A stretch of DNA of 64,000 bases from Denitromonas iodatirespirans (GCF_018524365.1 NZ_JAEKFT010000006.1:1-64000); one strand, 5' to 3'. Positions 8,030 through 17,204 are shown, counted from the stretch's first letter. Numbers and translations are program-made. Notes: generated by a model not told the origin, from the sequence alone.

Positions 8030-8208
8030 TTGTCCCCGGCGGGCCGATGAAACCAGGGGCGGTGCGGCGTCTCCTTGAGAGCGCAATGGTATAAAGAGGC
8101 CACGGGCGCGTGCTGGACGCGCCCGTCGGCAGCTCCCGCACCGACATCGCGGAGCCACAAGACCGCCCGCGCCGCCATGGCGAAGGGTGGCATGCGAGGA
8201 GACCCCCG

Positions 8209-10032
8209 ATGCAATCCGTCGCCACTTTTGCGGCCCTGCTGGCCGTGGCCGTGCTGCTGGTGCCCGTGTTCAAGCGGGCCGGGCTGGGCACCGTGCTCGG
8301 CTACCTGGCCGCCGGCGTGCTGATCGGCCCCTCCGGTTTCGGCGTGGTGCACGACGGCGAGAACCTCTTGCACACGGCCGAGCTGGGCGTGGTGCTGCTG
8401 CTCTTCATCATCGGCCTTGAGCTGCAACCCTCGCGCCTGTGGGCACTGCGCAAGCCGGTGTTCGGCCTCGGCGGCCTGCAGTTCTTCGGCGTCGGCGCCC
8501 TGCTCATCGGCGGCGCGTATCTGCTGGGCTTCGACTGGCCGGTGGCGATCCTGATCGGCCTCACCCTGGCGCTGTCGTCGACCGCCTTCGTGCTGCCGAC
8601 CCTGGCCGAGCGCCACGAGATGCACAGCCGCTACGGCCGCGAAACCTTCGCCATCCTGCTGTTCCAGGATCTGATGGTGATCCCGCTGCTGGCCCTGCTG
8701 CCGCTGCTGGGCGTCGCCGGTGGCGAAGACGATGTGTCGCCGCTGGTCGGCCTGGGCTTTCTGACCGTGGTGCTGCTGATCGGCCGGCCGGCGCTGGATG
8801 CAGTGTTCCGCCATGTCACCCGCATCAACAGCCGCGAGATGTTCACCGCTGCCGCCCTGGCCACCGCGCTGGGCCTGGCGCTGCTGCTGCAGGCCGGCGG
8901 ACTGTCGATGTCGCTGGGCGCCTTCGTGGCCGGCGTGCTGCTATCGGATTCGGACTTCCGCCACGAGCTGGAGGCGGCCATCGCCCCCTTCCAGGGCCTG
9001 TTGATGGGCTTCTTCTTCATTGCCGTGGGCATGACCATCGACCTGGGGATGATCGTCGCGCACCCGCTCAACGTGCTCGGCCTGACGCTGGCCCTCATCC
9101 TGGTCAAGGGCTTCGGCCTGTACGGCCTGCGCCGCCTGGTGCGCGGCAGCCGCCAGGTGTCGCGCATGCAGGCGCTGGCGCTGGCGCAGTGCGGCGAATT
9201 CGCCTTCGTGCTGTTCGGCGTGGCCCAGGGCAGCCGCTTGCTGGAGGCCGAAGTGGTGGCGCAGCTGAACCTGTCGGTGGCCTTGTCGATGGCGATCGCG
9301 CCCTTGCTGTTCATCCTCGCCGACCGGCTCAACGCGCGCGAGGCGGCGGCCACCCCGCCCGCCGAGCCGGAAACCGACGATCTGCCTGACCTGCCCAACC
9401 CGGTGGTGATGGCCGGCTTCGGCCGGGTCGGCCAGATCGTCGGGCGCATCCTGCTGGCGCGCAAGGTGCCGTTCACGGCGCTCGACATCGACCATGAAGA
9501 GGTCCAGACCATCAAGCGCTTCGGCATCCAGGCCTACTACGGCAACGCCGCGCATCTGGACGTGCTGCACGCGGCGCGCGTCGGCGAGGCCAAGGTGTTC
9601 GTGCTGGCCATCGACAACATCGAGACCTCGCTGCGCACCGCCGAGCTGGTGCGCAAGCACTTTCCCGACGTGACCGTCATCGCCCGCGCGCGCAACCGCT
9701 TCCACGCCTATCGCCTGATGGACCTGGGCGTGGAGCTGATGATGCGCGAGACCTTCCGCTCCAGCCTCGACATGGCGCGCATGGTGTTCGAGGCGCTGGG
9801 CAAGGCGCCGGACAAGGCGCAGCAGATCGTCGACCGCTTCGCCGAGCATGACGCCGAACTGCTCGGGCGCGAGCAGGCGCTCTATCATGACGAACACCAG
9901 CTCATCCAGACCTCCCGCGAGGCCAGCGAGGAGCTGATGCTGATCCTCGAGCAGGAAGTGGGCGACGCCCGGCCCGCGCCCGACACGCCGGACGACGCCC
10001 CCACACCGCCCGCCACGGCCGGCGAGCGCTGA
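8209..10032 (+). CDS. CPA2-family monovalent cation:proton antiporter with TrkA-N domain (KefB/KefC-like)
   Basis: A 607-residue inner-membrane protein. Residues 1-380 form about 12 membrane segments of the Na+/H+ exchanger fold, and residues from about 395 carry a Rossmann TrkA-N (RCK) domain beginning VVMAGFGRVGQIVGR. A charged C-terminal tail of about 70 residues follows. Such proteins exchange K+ or Na+ for protons and, in KefB/C, are gated by glutathione adducts; whether that gating applies here is unknown. The ATG at 8209 follows GAGGAG; the longer frame upstream runs through a hairpin and is not used. Confidence 0.88.
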   Translation: MQSVATFAALLAVAVLLVPVFKRAGLGTVLGYLAAGVLIGPSGFGVVHDGENLLHTAELGVVLLLFIIGLELQPSRLWALRKPVFGLGGLQFFGVGALLIGGAYLLGFDWPVAILIGLTLALSSTAFVLPTLAERHEMHSRYGRETFAILLFQDLMVIPLLALLPLLGVAGGEDDVSPLVGLGFLTVVLLIGRPALDAVFRHVTRINSREMFTAAALATALGLALLLQAGGLSMSLGAFVAGVLLSDSDFRHELEAAIAPFQGLLMGFFFIAVGMTIDLGMIVAHPLNVLGLTLALILVKGFGLYGLRRLVRGSRQVSRMQALALAQCGEFAFVLFGVAQGSRLLEAEVVAQLNLSVALSMAIAPLLFILADRLNAREAAATPPAEPETDDLPDLPNPVVMAGFGRVGQIVGRILLARKVPFTALDIDHEEVQTIKRFGIQAYYGNAAHLDVLHAARVGEAKVFVLAIDNIETSLRTAELVRKHFPDVTVIARARNRFHAYRLMDLGVELMMRETFRSSLDMARMVFEALGKAPDKAQQIVDRFAEHDAELLGREQALYHDEHQLIQTSREASEELMLILEQEVGDARPAPDTPDDAPTPPATAGER

Positions 10033-10041
10033 GCCCCGCAT

Positions 10042-10067
10042 CCGCCACCACCCGAGACGGGTGGCGG
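10042..10067 (+). terminator. Hairpin downstream of the antiporter gene
   Basis: CCGCCACC and GGTGGCGG pair across a 10-nt loop, 9 bp after the stop codon. There is no T-run, so it may act as an mRNA 3' stabiliser rather than an intrinsic terminator. Confidence 0.35.
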
Positions 10068-10146
10068 CAACGCTGGTCGGACGCCCCTCAAGTTCGCGGC
10101 AAGGGGTCCGTAAGGGAGGGCATACGTCTCATCCGGACGATCGTCG

Positions 10147-11475
10147 ATGACTCAACCTGATTCCTCCGCCGGCGTCGGCACGGTGCTCTTCGTAGACGAC
10201 GAGCCCAACATCCTGAACGCCCTCAAGCGCCTGTTCCGCCCCACCGGCCTGCGCGTGCTGACCGCGCCCGACGGGCCGGCCGGGCTCGATGTGCTGGCGG
10301 CCGAAGCGGTCGACGTGGTCGTCTCCGACATGCGCATGCCGCAGATGGACGGCGCCACCTTCCTCAAGGCCGTGCGCGAACGCCATCCGCAGATCGAGCG
10401 CATCCTGCTGACCGGCTTCGCCGACATGGACTCGACCGTCTCGGCGGTCAACGAAGGCGGCATTTCGCGCTACCTGAACAAGCCGTGGCAGGACCAGGAC
10501 ATCCTCACCGCGGTGAAGGACGCCGTCGAGCGTGGCCGCCTGCAGGCCGAGGTGGCACGACTGCATGCGCTGACCGCCGAACAGAACGCCCAGCTCAAGA
10601 ACATGAACGCCGAGCTCGAGACCCGGGTGCAGGCGCGCACCCGCGACTTGCAGACGGCCATCGGCAAGATCAAGGACGCCAACGAATCGCTCAAGCAGAA
10701 CTTTCTCACCACGGTGCGGGTGTTCAGCGAGCTGGTCGAGATGCGCAGCGGCCACATGGCCGGCCACAGCCGGCGTGTCGCCCAACATGCCCGCGAACTG
10801 GCCAAGGCGGCCGGTCTGGACGAGGCGGCCACCCAGAACGTGATGCTCGCCGGCCTGCTCCACGACATCGGCAAGATCGGCCTGCCGGACGAGCTGCTGG
10901 CCAAGCCCTACAACAGCCTCAAGCCCGAGGAGCGCAGCGTCTACATCCGCCACACCGAGCGCGGCGAGGCGGCGCTGACCGCGGTCAGCCAGCTCAAGGC
11001 AGTCGGCAAGCTGGTGCGCCATCACCATGAGCTGTGGGACGGCTCCGGCTTTCCGGACCAGCTGGTCGGCCTGGCCATCCCGATCGGTGCGCAGATCCTG
11101 GCCATCGCCAACGACTTCGACGGCCTGCAGCAGGGCCAGCTCACCGCCCGGCCACTGCCGCCGCGCGAAGCGCTGGTGTACATCAGCCAGAACGCCGGCA
11201 AACGCTACAACCCGGAGCTGGCCAACACCTTCGTGCGCATGGTCTCCGAGCGCAACGGCAATCGGCGCGAGAGCGGCCTGAGCCTGCGCCCCGGCATGCT
11301 CAAACAGGGCATGCGCCTGGCCCAGGACCTGCTCCACCCCGACGGCTATCTGCTGCTGCCGCGCGGCCATGTGTGCGACGAAGACAGCATCGTCCAGTTG
11401 CGCCGGCTCGAGGCGTCGAGCAATCGGCATATCGTCGTCCAGATCGAGGACACCCAACGAGGGCCGGACGCATGA
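10147..11475 (+). CDS. Response regulator with HD-GYP domain (RpfG-like c-di-GMP phosphodiesterase)
   Basis: A 442-residue regulator. The receiver domain (12-125) has the phospho-acceptor D61 (VVVSDMRMP). A coiled-coil linker (about 135-185) leads to an HD-GYP domain with HD at 239-240 (LLHDIGKIG) and HHELWDGSGFP at 293-303. The canonical GYP is GFP here, a tolerated change, and the metal-binding histidines and aspartates are kept. HD-GYP proteins of this type hydrolyse c-di-GMP. The C-terminal 90 residues form an extra domain. First of four genes in an operon; its stop overlaps the next start by 4 bp. Confidence 0.9.
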   Translation: MTQPDSSAGVGTVLFVDDEPNILNALKRLFRPTGLRVLTAPDGPAGLDVLAAEAVDVVVSDMRMPQMDGATFLKAVRERHPQIERILLTGFADMDSTVSAVNEGGISRYLNKPWQDQDILTAVKDAVERGRLQAEVARLHALTAEQNAQLKNMNAELETRVQARTRDLQTAIGKIKDANESLKQNFLTTVRVFSELVEMRSGHMAGHSRRVAQHARELAKAAGLDEAATQNVMLAGLLHDIGKIGLPDELLAKPYNSLKPEERSVYIRHTERGEAALTAVSQLKAVGKLVRHHHELWDGSGFPDQLVGLAIPIGAQILAIANDFDGLQQGQLTARPLPPREALVYISQNAGKRYNPELANTFVRMVSERNGNRRESGLSLRPGMLKQGMRLAQDLLHPDGYLLLPRGHVCDEDSIVQLRRLEASSNRHIVVQIEDTQRGPDA

Positions 11476-12266
11476 GCGAGACCTCCATTCATCAGCCGGC
11501 ACTGCTCTTGGTCGACGACGAGCAGAACATCCTCTCGGCCCTGCGTCGCCTGCTGCGCGGCGAAGGCTATCGCATCTTCACCGCCAACAGCGGCGCCGAG
11601 GGCATCGAGGTCCTCAAGACCGAAAGCATCGACGTGGTGATGTCCGACCAGCGCATGCCGGGCATGTCGGGCGTGGATTTCCTGCGCCAGGCCAAGGACA
11701 TACAGCCCGACTGCGTGCGCATCGTGCTGTCCGGCTACACCGAATTGCAGGCCGTCACCTCGGCCATCAACGATGGCGCGATCTACAAGTTCCTGTGCAA
11801 ACCCTGGGATGACGGCCACCTCAAGGCCAATATCGCCGAAGCCGTCGAGCGCCGCCGCATGGTCGAGGAGAACCGCCGGCTGACCCAGGAATTGAGGGCC
11901 AAGAACGCCCAACTCCAGGTCCTGCTGGCCGAGCGCTCGGGCCAGGTGCAGATCCGCTCGGAGGCGCTCGGCGTCTTCCACGAGGTCCTCGACGCCCTGC
12001 CCGTCGGTGTGCTGGGCATCGACTCCGAGGGCCTCATCGCCTTTTGCAACGGCATGGCGATGAAACTCCTCGACAGCCATGCGATCGAACTCGGGCAATC
12101 TGCCGACACCGTGCTGCCCGCCGAACTGCTCGGCTCGGCACCCTACTTCCAGGCAGGCACCACCCGGCTGCGCGTCTCGCGCACACCGCTCGGCCAGCAC
12201 TCGACGAGCCGCGGCCGCCTGATCGCCTTGCTGCCGCCCGACAGCCTGCCCGCGGCCGAGGACTGA
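11472..12266 (+). CDS. Response regulator with receiver and PAS-like domains
   Basis: This 264-residue protein has a receiver domain (9-125) with D59 (VVMSDQRMP) closely resembling that of the upstream HD-GYP regulator. A coiled coil (about 130-160) is followed by a PAS-like domain starting near 'LDALPVGVLGIDSEG'. No DNA-binding or enzymatic output domain is present, so it probably acts through protein contacts. The start at 11472 is fixed by the ATGA overlap with the upstream stop. Confidence 0.85.
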   Translation: MSETSIHQPALLLVDDEQNILSALRRLLRGEGYRIFTANSGAEGIEVLKTESIDVVMSDQRMPGMSGVDFLRQAKDIQPDCVRIVLSGYTELQAVTSAINDGAIYKFLCKPWDDGHLKANIAEAVERRRMVEENRRLTQELRAKNAQLQVLLAERSGQVQIRSEALGVFHEVLDALPVGVLGIDSEGLIAFCNGMAMKLLDSHAIELGQSADTVLPAELLGSAPYFQAGTTRLRVSRTPLGQHSTSRGRLIALLPPDSLPAAED

Positions 12267-12269
12267 ATC

Positions 12270-13109
12270 ATGCGCAGCACGGCCGAAGACATCATCCGCG
12301 ACACCCCGCAGCTGCCCCCGCCGCCCCAGGTCATGACCGACCTGCTGGTGCTGTTCGCCCGCCCGGAGGTGGACGCGCGGCGCATCGCCGACGCCATTGC
12401 CGGTGATGTGGTGCTCAGCCTGCGCACGCTCAAGGTCGCCAACTCCCCCTTCTACGGTCTCAGCAAGCGCATCACCTCGGTGCACGAAGCCATCGCCATT
12501 CTCGGCTTCCGCTCGGTGCGCCTGCTGGTGCTGGCGGTCGGCGCCGTCGGCCTGATGCAGCTGCCGCCCGGGCTGCGCACCTCGCTGGGCGAGTTGCTGC
12601 GCCACAGCACCCGCTGCGCGATGCTCGCCCGCCTGCTCGCCGAACGCACCGGGCATTCCCCCGAAGAAGCCTTTACCGCCGGGCTGCTGCACGATGTCGG
12701 CAAGATGGTGTTGGTCCAGGCAACGCCGCGGGCGGGTATCGATGCTTCCACTCCGCACCGGTGGGTCGAACACAGCGACCTGCCGGCCGAGCGCGAAGCC
12801 TTCGGTACGGATCATGCCGAGCTGGGCATGGTGTTGCTCGAACGGTGGCAGTTTCCCGACGCTTTGTGCGAATCGACCGGGAAGCATCATGAAGCCCCGG
12901 ACACGCTGTCGCCCCTGAGCGCGCTCGTGGCCCTGGCCGACGGCCTGGCACACACCGACCTGGAGCGCGCCGACCCCTTCCCACCCGAACGGCTGGCCCC
13001 CTGGATCGCGCGCGCCATGGGCGCATCGCCCTTGCCCGATGCCGCCGAACTGGCGGCGGCGATCGACGAAGCCGATGCACTGGCCCGTGTGCTCGAACCC
13101 GACGCCTGA
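12270..13109 (+). CDS. HDOD domain protein
   Basis: A 279-residue HDOD-domain protein. Its N-terminal two thirds match the fold ('VLSLRTLKVANSPFYGL', 'AIAILGFRSVRLLVLA'), and a helical region with LLHDVGKMVL follows. HDOD proteins resemble HD phosphohydrolases but generally lack catalysis and act as signalling adaptors. The gene starts 3 bp after the upstream stop and ends 1 bp before the downstream kinase. Encoding it with an HD-GYP protein and a kinase suggests one signalling unit. Confidence 0.88.
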   Translation: MRSTAEDIIRDTPQLPPPPQVMTDLLVLFARPEVDARRIADAIAGDVVLSLRTLKVANSPFYGLSKRITSVHEAIAILGFRSVRLLVLAVGAVGLMQLPPGLRTSLGELLRHSTRCAMLARLLAERTGHSPEEAFTAGLLHDVGKMVLVQATPRAGIDASTPHRWVEHSDLPAEREAFGTDHAELGMVLLERWQFPDALCESTGKHHEAPDTLSPLSALVALADGLAHTDLERADPFPPERLAPWIARAMGASPLPDAAELAAAIDEADALARVLEPDA

Positions 13110-13110
13110 C

Positions 13111-14934
13111 ATGCCGCCCGCCCAGCCCCCATCGGCCCAGCTGTGGCAACAGGCGATGGCCCTCGCCGGCCACGGCACCCTGATGCACCGCGGCGCACAG
13201 CCTCAATGGGCCGACGCCGTGCTGGCCCGGCAACTGGGCTGCGATCTGGCCACGCTGTATGCGCGCCCCTTCCACGCCCTCGACCATCCGCCGAGCGCCG
13301 AGCGCCTGCGGGCCCAGGGCATGGCCTGCCTGACCGGCGAGAATCCGGCACCGATCCAGATCACCGTCACGCCCCCCGACGCTGCGCCGCGCAGCGTCGA
13401 AGTGCGCGCCAGCCGGGTCGAAGACGACGACGGCCCCTGCGCGCTCCACGTGTTTGTCGACATCCCTCCGCTGCGCGCGCCGGATCATGCCCTCGGCGCC
13501 TTGTTCGACGACATCGTCGACGACCTGCCGATCGCCACCTTCATCATCGACAGCGCACATCGCGTCACCCACTGGAACCGGGCCTGCGAACGCATCTCCG
13601 GCGTGCCGGCCGCGCGCCTGCTGGGCACGTGCGAGCACTGGTCGGCCTTTTTCGATGCGCCGCGGCCGCTCATGGCCGATCTCATCCTCGACCAGGCCGA
13701 CGGCGACACCGACTTGATGAACCACTACTACGGCAACCGCTGGCGGCGCTCGACGCATACGCCCGACGCCGTCGAGGCCGAGGGCTACTACCCCAAGCTG
13801 GGCCAGTCAGGGTGCTGGATCTACTTCCTTGCCGCCCCGCTGCGCGACCCGCAAGGCCGGACCATCGCCGTGATCGAGACCGTGCAGGACATCACCGAGC
13901 GCAAGCGGGCCGAAGACGCGCTGGCGCGCACCAACCAGGATCTCGAAGCGCAGGTAGCCGCCCGCACCACGCAGCTGGCCGAGGCCAACAACCGCCTGGC
14001 CAACGACATCGCCCAGCGCCAGCAGGCCGAAGCGGAGCTGCTCAAACGCTATGCGGAGCTGACCGAATTGAACTGCCAACTCCACGATGCCCAGGAACAA
14101 CTGGTGCAATCCGAAAAACTCGCCTCCATCGGCCAACTCGCCGCCGGCGTGGCGCACGAGATCAACAACCCGATCGGCTACGTGCTGTCCAACATCACCA
14201 GCCTGCGCAGCTACATGGACGACCTCTTCCGCCTGTTCGACGCCTTCGAGACGCTGGAGACCAGCCGCCCCGCCGACGATCCGGCACGGCGCGCCATCAC
14301 CCGCCTCAAGCAGGAGGTCGATTTCGCCTTCCTCAAGGCCGACCTGCCCGCCCTGCTGCGCGAGAGCGAGGAAGGGGCCTCACGGGTACGCAAGATCGTC
14401 GCCGATCTGAAGGATTTCTCACGCGTCGACCAGGCGCAGGAATGGGTGTGGGCCGACATCACGGCCGGCATCGAAAGCACGCTCAATGTGGTGAACAACG
14501 AGCTCAAGTACAAGGCCGAGGTGGTGCGCGACTTCGCCGAGCTGCCGGCCATCCAGTGCATGCCCTCGCAGCTCAACCAGGTGTTCATGAACCTGCTGGT
14601 CAATGCCGCCCATGCCATCGCCGAGCGCGGCACCATCACCATCACCACCGGCCAGCCCGATCCCGAACACATCCAGGTGAGCATCCACGACACCGGTTGC
14701 GGCATCCCCGAAGCGATCAAGGCACGCCTCTTCGAGCCCTTCTTCACCACCAAGCCGGTCGGCAAAGGCACCGGGCTCGGGCTGTCGCTGTCCTACGGCA
14801 TCGTCCAGCAGCACCGCGGCCGCATCGACATCGACAGTCCGCCGGGGAAGGGCACGACCTTTCATGTCATCCTGCCGGTGCGGCAAACCGCCACCGAAAC
14901 CACCGCCCCGGCGGATCCGTCATCGCCGCAATGA
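13111..14934 (+). CDS. PAS-containing sensor histidine kinase
   Basis: A 607-residue, apparently cytoplasmic kinase with no membrane segments. An N-terminal sensory region (1-110) and a PAS domain (about 135-290, ending VQDITERKRAED) are followed by a coiled coil and a HisKA-type dimerisation helix with GVAHEINNPIGY holding the phospho-histidine. The ATPase domain has N (MNLLVNAAHA), G1 (DTGCGIP), F (FEPFFTT) and G2 (GKGTGLGLSLSYGI) boxes. It is the likely phosphodonor of the two regulators upstream. The start at 13111 is 1 bp after the HDOD stop. Confidence 0.92.
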   Translation: MPPAQPPSAQLWQQAMALAGHGTLMHRGAQPQWADAVLARQLGCDLATLYARPFHALDHPPSAERLRAQGMACLTGENPAPIQITVTPPDAAPRSVEVRASRVEDDDGPCALHVFVDIPPLRAPDHALGALFDDIVDDLPIATFIIDSAHRVTHWNRACERISGVPAARLLGTCEHWSAFFDAPRPLMADLILDQADGDTDLMNHYYGNRWRRSTHTPDAVEAEGYYPKLGQSGCWIYFLAAPLRDPQGRTIAVIETVQDITERKRAEDALARTNQDLEAQVAARTTQLAEANNRLANDIAQRQQAEAELLKRYAELTELNCQLHDAQEQLVQSEKLASIGQLAAGVAHEINNPIGYVLSNITSLRSYMDDLFRLFDAFETLETSRPADDPARRAITRLKQEVDFAFLKADLPALLRESEEGASRVRKIVADLKDFSRVDQAQEWVWADITAGIESTLNVVNNELKYKAEVVRDFAELPAIQCMPSQLNQVFMNLLVNAAHAIAERGTITITTGQPDPEHIQVSIHDTGCGIPEAIKARLFEPFFTTKPVGKGTGLGLSLSYGIVQQHRGRIDIDSPPGKGTTFHVILPVRQTATETTAPADPSSPQ

Positions 14935-14943
14935 CGGCGCCGC

Positions 14944-15270
14944 CTACAGGCCCAGCCCCTTGCGCAAAGCCAGCAACACCCCCATGCCGGCGATGAAGGG
15001 CAGCCACGGGTTCTTCCAGCGCAGCGTCACCACCAGCACCGCGATGGCCGCAGCAAACTTGGGGTTGAAAGGCTGCACCGCCCCCTCGACGACGAACACA
15101 CCCGGCGCCACGATGGCCGCCAGCGCGGCCGCCGGCGCATAACGCAGCGCCCCCAGCACCGCCGGCGGCAGGCTGGCGCGCTGGCCAAGCACGATGAAAC
15201 TGCCGCGCGGAATATGCGTAGCCATCGACACCAGCGCGAAACTGATCCACAACCAGATGCCTTCCATCAT
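14944..15270 (-). CDS. azlD: AzlD family branched-chain amino acid exporter subunit
   Basis: A 108-residue membrane protein with about four hydrophobic segments, matching the small AzlD subunit that works with AzlC to export branched-chain or other amino acids. The start is ATG-ATG at 15265-15270; extending upstream would read through an inserted element. A 311-bp insertion now separates it from azlC, which in most genomes overlaps or abuts it. It therefore probably depends on read-through from azlC or on a promoter inside the insertion. No good ribosome binding site remains upstream. Confidence 0.9.
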   Translation of the reverse strand: MMEGIWLWISFALVSMATHIPRGSFIVLGQRASLPPAVLGALRYAPAAALAAIVAPGVFVVEGAVQPFNPKFAAAIAVLVVTLRWKNPWLPFIAGMGVLLALRKGLGL

Positions 15271-15581
15271 CCTAGATACCGTAGTTGGACGCGCCCGAGT
15301 GTGCGTCTGGCGAGATGAGCGCAGGCCCCCACGCTCACTTCGTTCGCTGCCCCCCGAGGGGGCTGTACCCGCTCTTGGGGCGGCCCGGCGAGCGGGTGGG
15401 CAAGGCGCGACGACGCACAGCCTGCACGCTGTAAGGAGGAGCAACACGGCCAGGCGGCCCGCCAGGCGTGCAATCGGGTGCGTAGCACTGTCACCCACCG
15501 GGTGATCGGCCTCGAAGCCGAAAAGGTTCGCATGTTCAATACCTTGTTCATGAGCTCAAGCGGTCAACTGCGGTTTCTAGG
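15271..15581. mobile_element. IS1380-like miniature inverted-repeat element (MITE) splitting azlC and azlD
   Basis: The segment begins CCTAGATACCGTAGTTGG and ends with the complement of CCTAGAAACCGCAGTTGA; over 22 bp the ends match at 18 positions. It is flanked by the 5-bp direct repeat ATCAT (15266-15270 and 15582-15586). Ends starting CCTAGA and 4-5-bp target duplications are typical of the IS1380 family (compare the ISEcp1 end CCTAGATTCTACGT). No transposase is encoded. Positions 15321-15399 contain one diverged unit of the repeat that forms the tandem array at 60121-60590. Confidence 0.82.
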
Positions 15582-15582
15582 A

Positions 15583-16287
15583 TCATGCCTCCTTGTGTTC
15601 GGCCAGCGCCCGGCTGGCCACGAAGCCGGCCACGATGCCGAGGAGGATGGCGACAATCACGCCCAGTTTGAGCGGGATGTCGCGCAGCAGCACCGAGGCC
15701 ACCCCGCCGGTCAGCGCCGCCACCAGCATCGAGCGGTTTTTCGACAAGGGCACCAGGATCATCATCAGCGCAATGGTGGCCATGAACTCCAGCGACCAGC
15801 CCTGCGGCAGCGCGCCGGCACCGAGCACCCCGGTCAGCACGAAGACCTGCCACAACACCCAGCCCCACACCGACGGGGCCACGAAGTAGCCGAAGCGCCA
15901 GTGCCGGTCGTGCACCTTGAGCAGGCGCTCGGTGCACAAGGCGAAAACGCCGTCGATCAGCAGGTAGCCGGACGGGATGCGCAGCCGCAGCGGCATGCCG
16001 CGAAAGCCACGGGCGATCGCCGCGCTGAAGATGAGGAAGCGCAGATTGAGCGCCAGCCCGGTCAGGCCGATCAGCCACAGCGGCGCGCCGCCCATGATCA
16101 GCGGCAAGGTGGCGATCTGCGCCACCCCGGCATACACCATCAGGTTCATGCCCATCGCCTCGACCACGCTCAGGCCGCCCGAGGTCAGCGCCACGCCGGT
16201 CACCAGCGCCCACGGAATCAGGCCGATCGACAGCGGCAGGAAGGTACGGAACCCCGAGCGCGCGCCGGCCAGAAAACGTCGGTTCAT
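15583..16287 (-). CDS. azlC: AzlC family branched-chain amino acid exporter, large subunit
   Basis: A 234-residue inner-membrane protein of the AzlC family with the typical start 'RSGFRTFLPLSIGLIPWALV' and about six to seven membrane segments. With AzlD it forms an exporter for branched-chain amino acids. The ATG at 16287 overlaps the upstream stop by 4 bp; the 10-residue longer start has no support. Its last codons and stop (GAG GCA TGA) are intact only because the downstream element duplicated the ATGAT that contains them. Confidence 0.9.
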   Translation of the reverse strand: MNRRFLAGARSGFRTFLPLSIGLIPWALVTGVALTSGGLSVVEAMGMNLMVYAGVAQIATLPLIMGGAPLWLIGLTGLALNLRFLIFSAAIARGFRGMPLRLRIPSGYLLIDGVFALCTERLLKVHDRHWRFGYFVAPSVWGWVLWQVFVLTGVLGAGALPQGWSLEFMATIALMMILVPLSKNRSMLVAALTGGVASVLLRDIPLKLGVIVAILLGIVAGFVASRALAEHKEA

Positions 16288-17204
16288 GGAGAGGCCGCCG
16301 CGCCCGGCGCCAACCACACGCCGCCGTCCTCGGCACGGCGCAGCTGCAGGCCGAGCGCGGCGAACACCGCCTGCACGCTGCGCTGCAGCTCGCCGCGGGC
16401 CGCTTCCAGCGTAGCCGCGTCGGGCGCTTCGAAGGTGGCCGCCAGTTGCGCCGGCAGCGCCGCCCAGTGCGGGCCGAAGAAGCTGGCCGCGATGGCCGCC
16501 GCCATGTCGGGGCTGATGCTCGCCATCGAACGCTCCAGCCCGGCCAGAGATCCCTGCGCATGCGCCGCGGTCTGCATCAGGTGGGCGATGCGCCCGAGGC
16601 TGCGCACGAACAGGCCATCGACATCAGCGGGGTTGGCCGCCACGTCCTCGGTGGTTGCCGCCGGCAAGGCGTCGATCACATCGAGCAGATGTTTGAGCAT
16701 CAGGTCGGCATCGGCCGGCAACGACCACACCGTGCACCGGCTCACCGCGTACTCGCTACGCATCGCCTCGACCACCGGGCGCAGCTGGCTGTCGAACACC
16801 GAATCATGCCAGGCGCCAAGGCCGGCCTCGCCGGCGGCCAGTGCGTCGAGGTGCAGGCGGATGCGCCACAGCTCGCCATGCAGCAAATGCACGAAGCGCG
16901 CCATGGCATCGACCTCGCTGCCCAGCGCGGCGGCCACCTGTGCGCCCTCCAGCACCAACACCGGGCCGGTCTCGCGATACAGCGTGCGCGCCACGGTCGG
17001 CACGATCGCCCCGGCCGGCGCCGGCGGCTCGCCCAGCGCCTGCAGCGCCGCCGGGAAGTCGTCGGCCACCACCACTTCGTCGAGCACCCCGGCCAGCGCC
17101 GCATCGCGCGCCACAATGCGCCGCGCCAGCTCCTTGAGCACGATATCGACGGTCGGCGCCACCGCCTCGATCTTGTCGCCCAGACATCTCACCTGCTTGA
17201 TCAC
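16284..17204 (-). CDS. Conserved-looking hypothetical protein upstream of azlC
   Basis: This 306-residue protein was not assigned to a family. It is alpha-helical in character, acidic and rich in Ala and Leu, with no signal peptide or membrane segment and a single conspicuous patch 'FVHLLHGELWRIRLHLDAL'. It begins with GTG at 17204 behind GAGGTGA and overlaps azlC by 4 bp, so it is translated with the exporter genes. The 254-bp gap upstream (17205-17458), shared with the divergent antiporter gene, shows no clear operator. Confidence 0.7.
   Translation of the reverse strand: MIKQVRCLGDKIEAVAPTVDIVLKELARRIVARDAALAGVLDEVVVADDFPAALQALGEPPAPAGAIVPTVARTLYRETGPVLVLEGAQVAAALGSEVDAMARFVHLLHGELWRIRLHLDALAAGEAGLGAWHDSVFDSQLRPVVEAMRSEYAVSRCTVWSLPADADLMLKHLLDVIDALPAATTEDVAANPADVDGLFVRSLGRIAHLMQTAAHAQGSLAGLERSMASISPDMAAAIAASFFGPHWAALPAQLAATFEAPDAATLEAARGELQRSVQAVFAALGLQLRRAEDGGVWLAPGAAASP

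Noticed and set aside
8110-8208. Upstream start for the CPA2 antiporter
   Set aside because: The extra 33 residues are charged and precede the first membrane helix without family support; the ATG at 8209 has a good ribosome binding site.
15267-15551. 94-residue ORF inside the azl MITE as a transposase remnant
   Set aside because: The sequence shows no IS1380 transposase motif and includes the GC repeat unit, so it is treated as non-coding.
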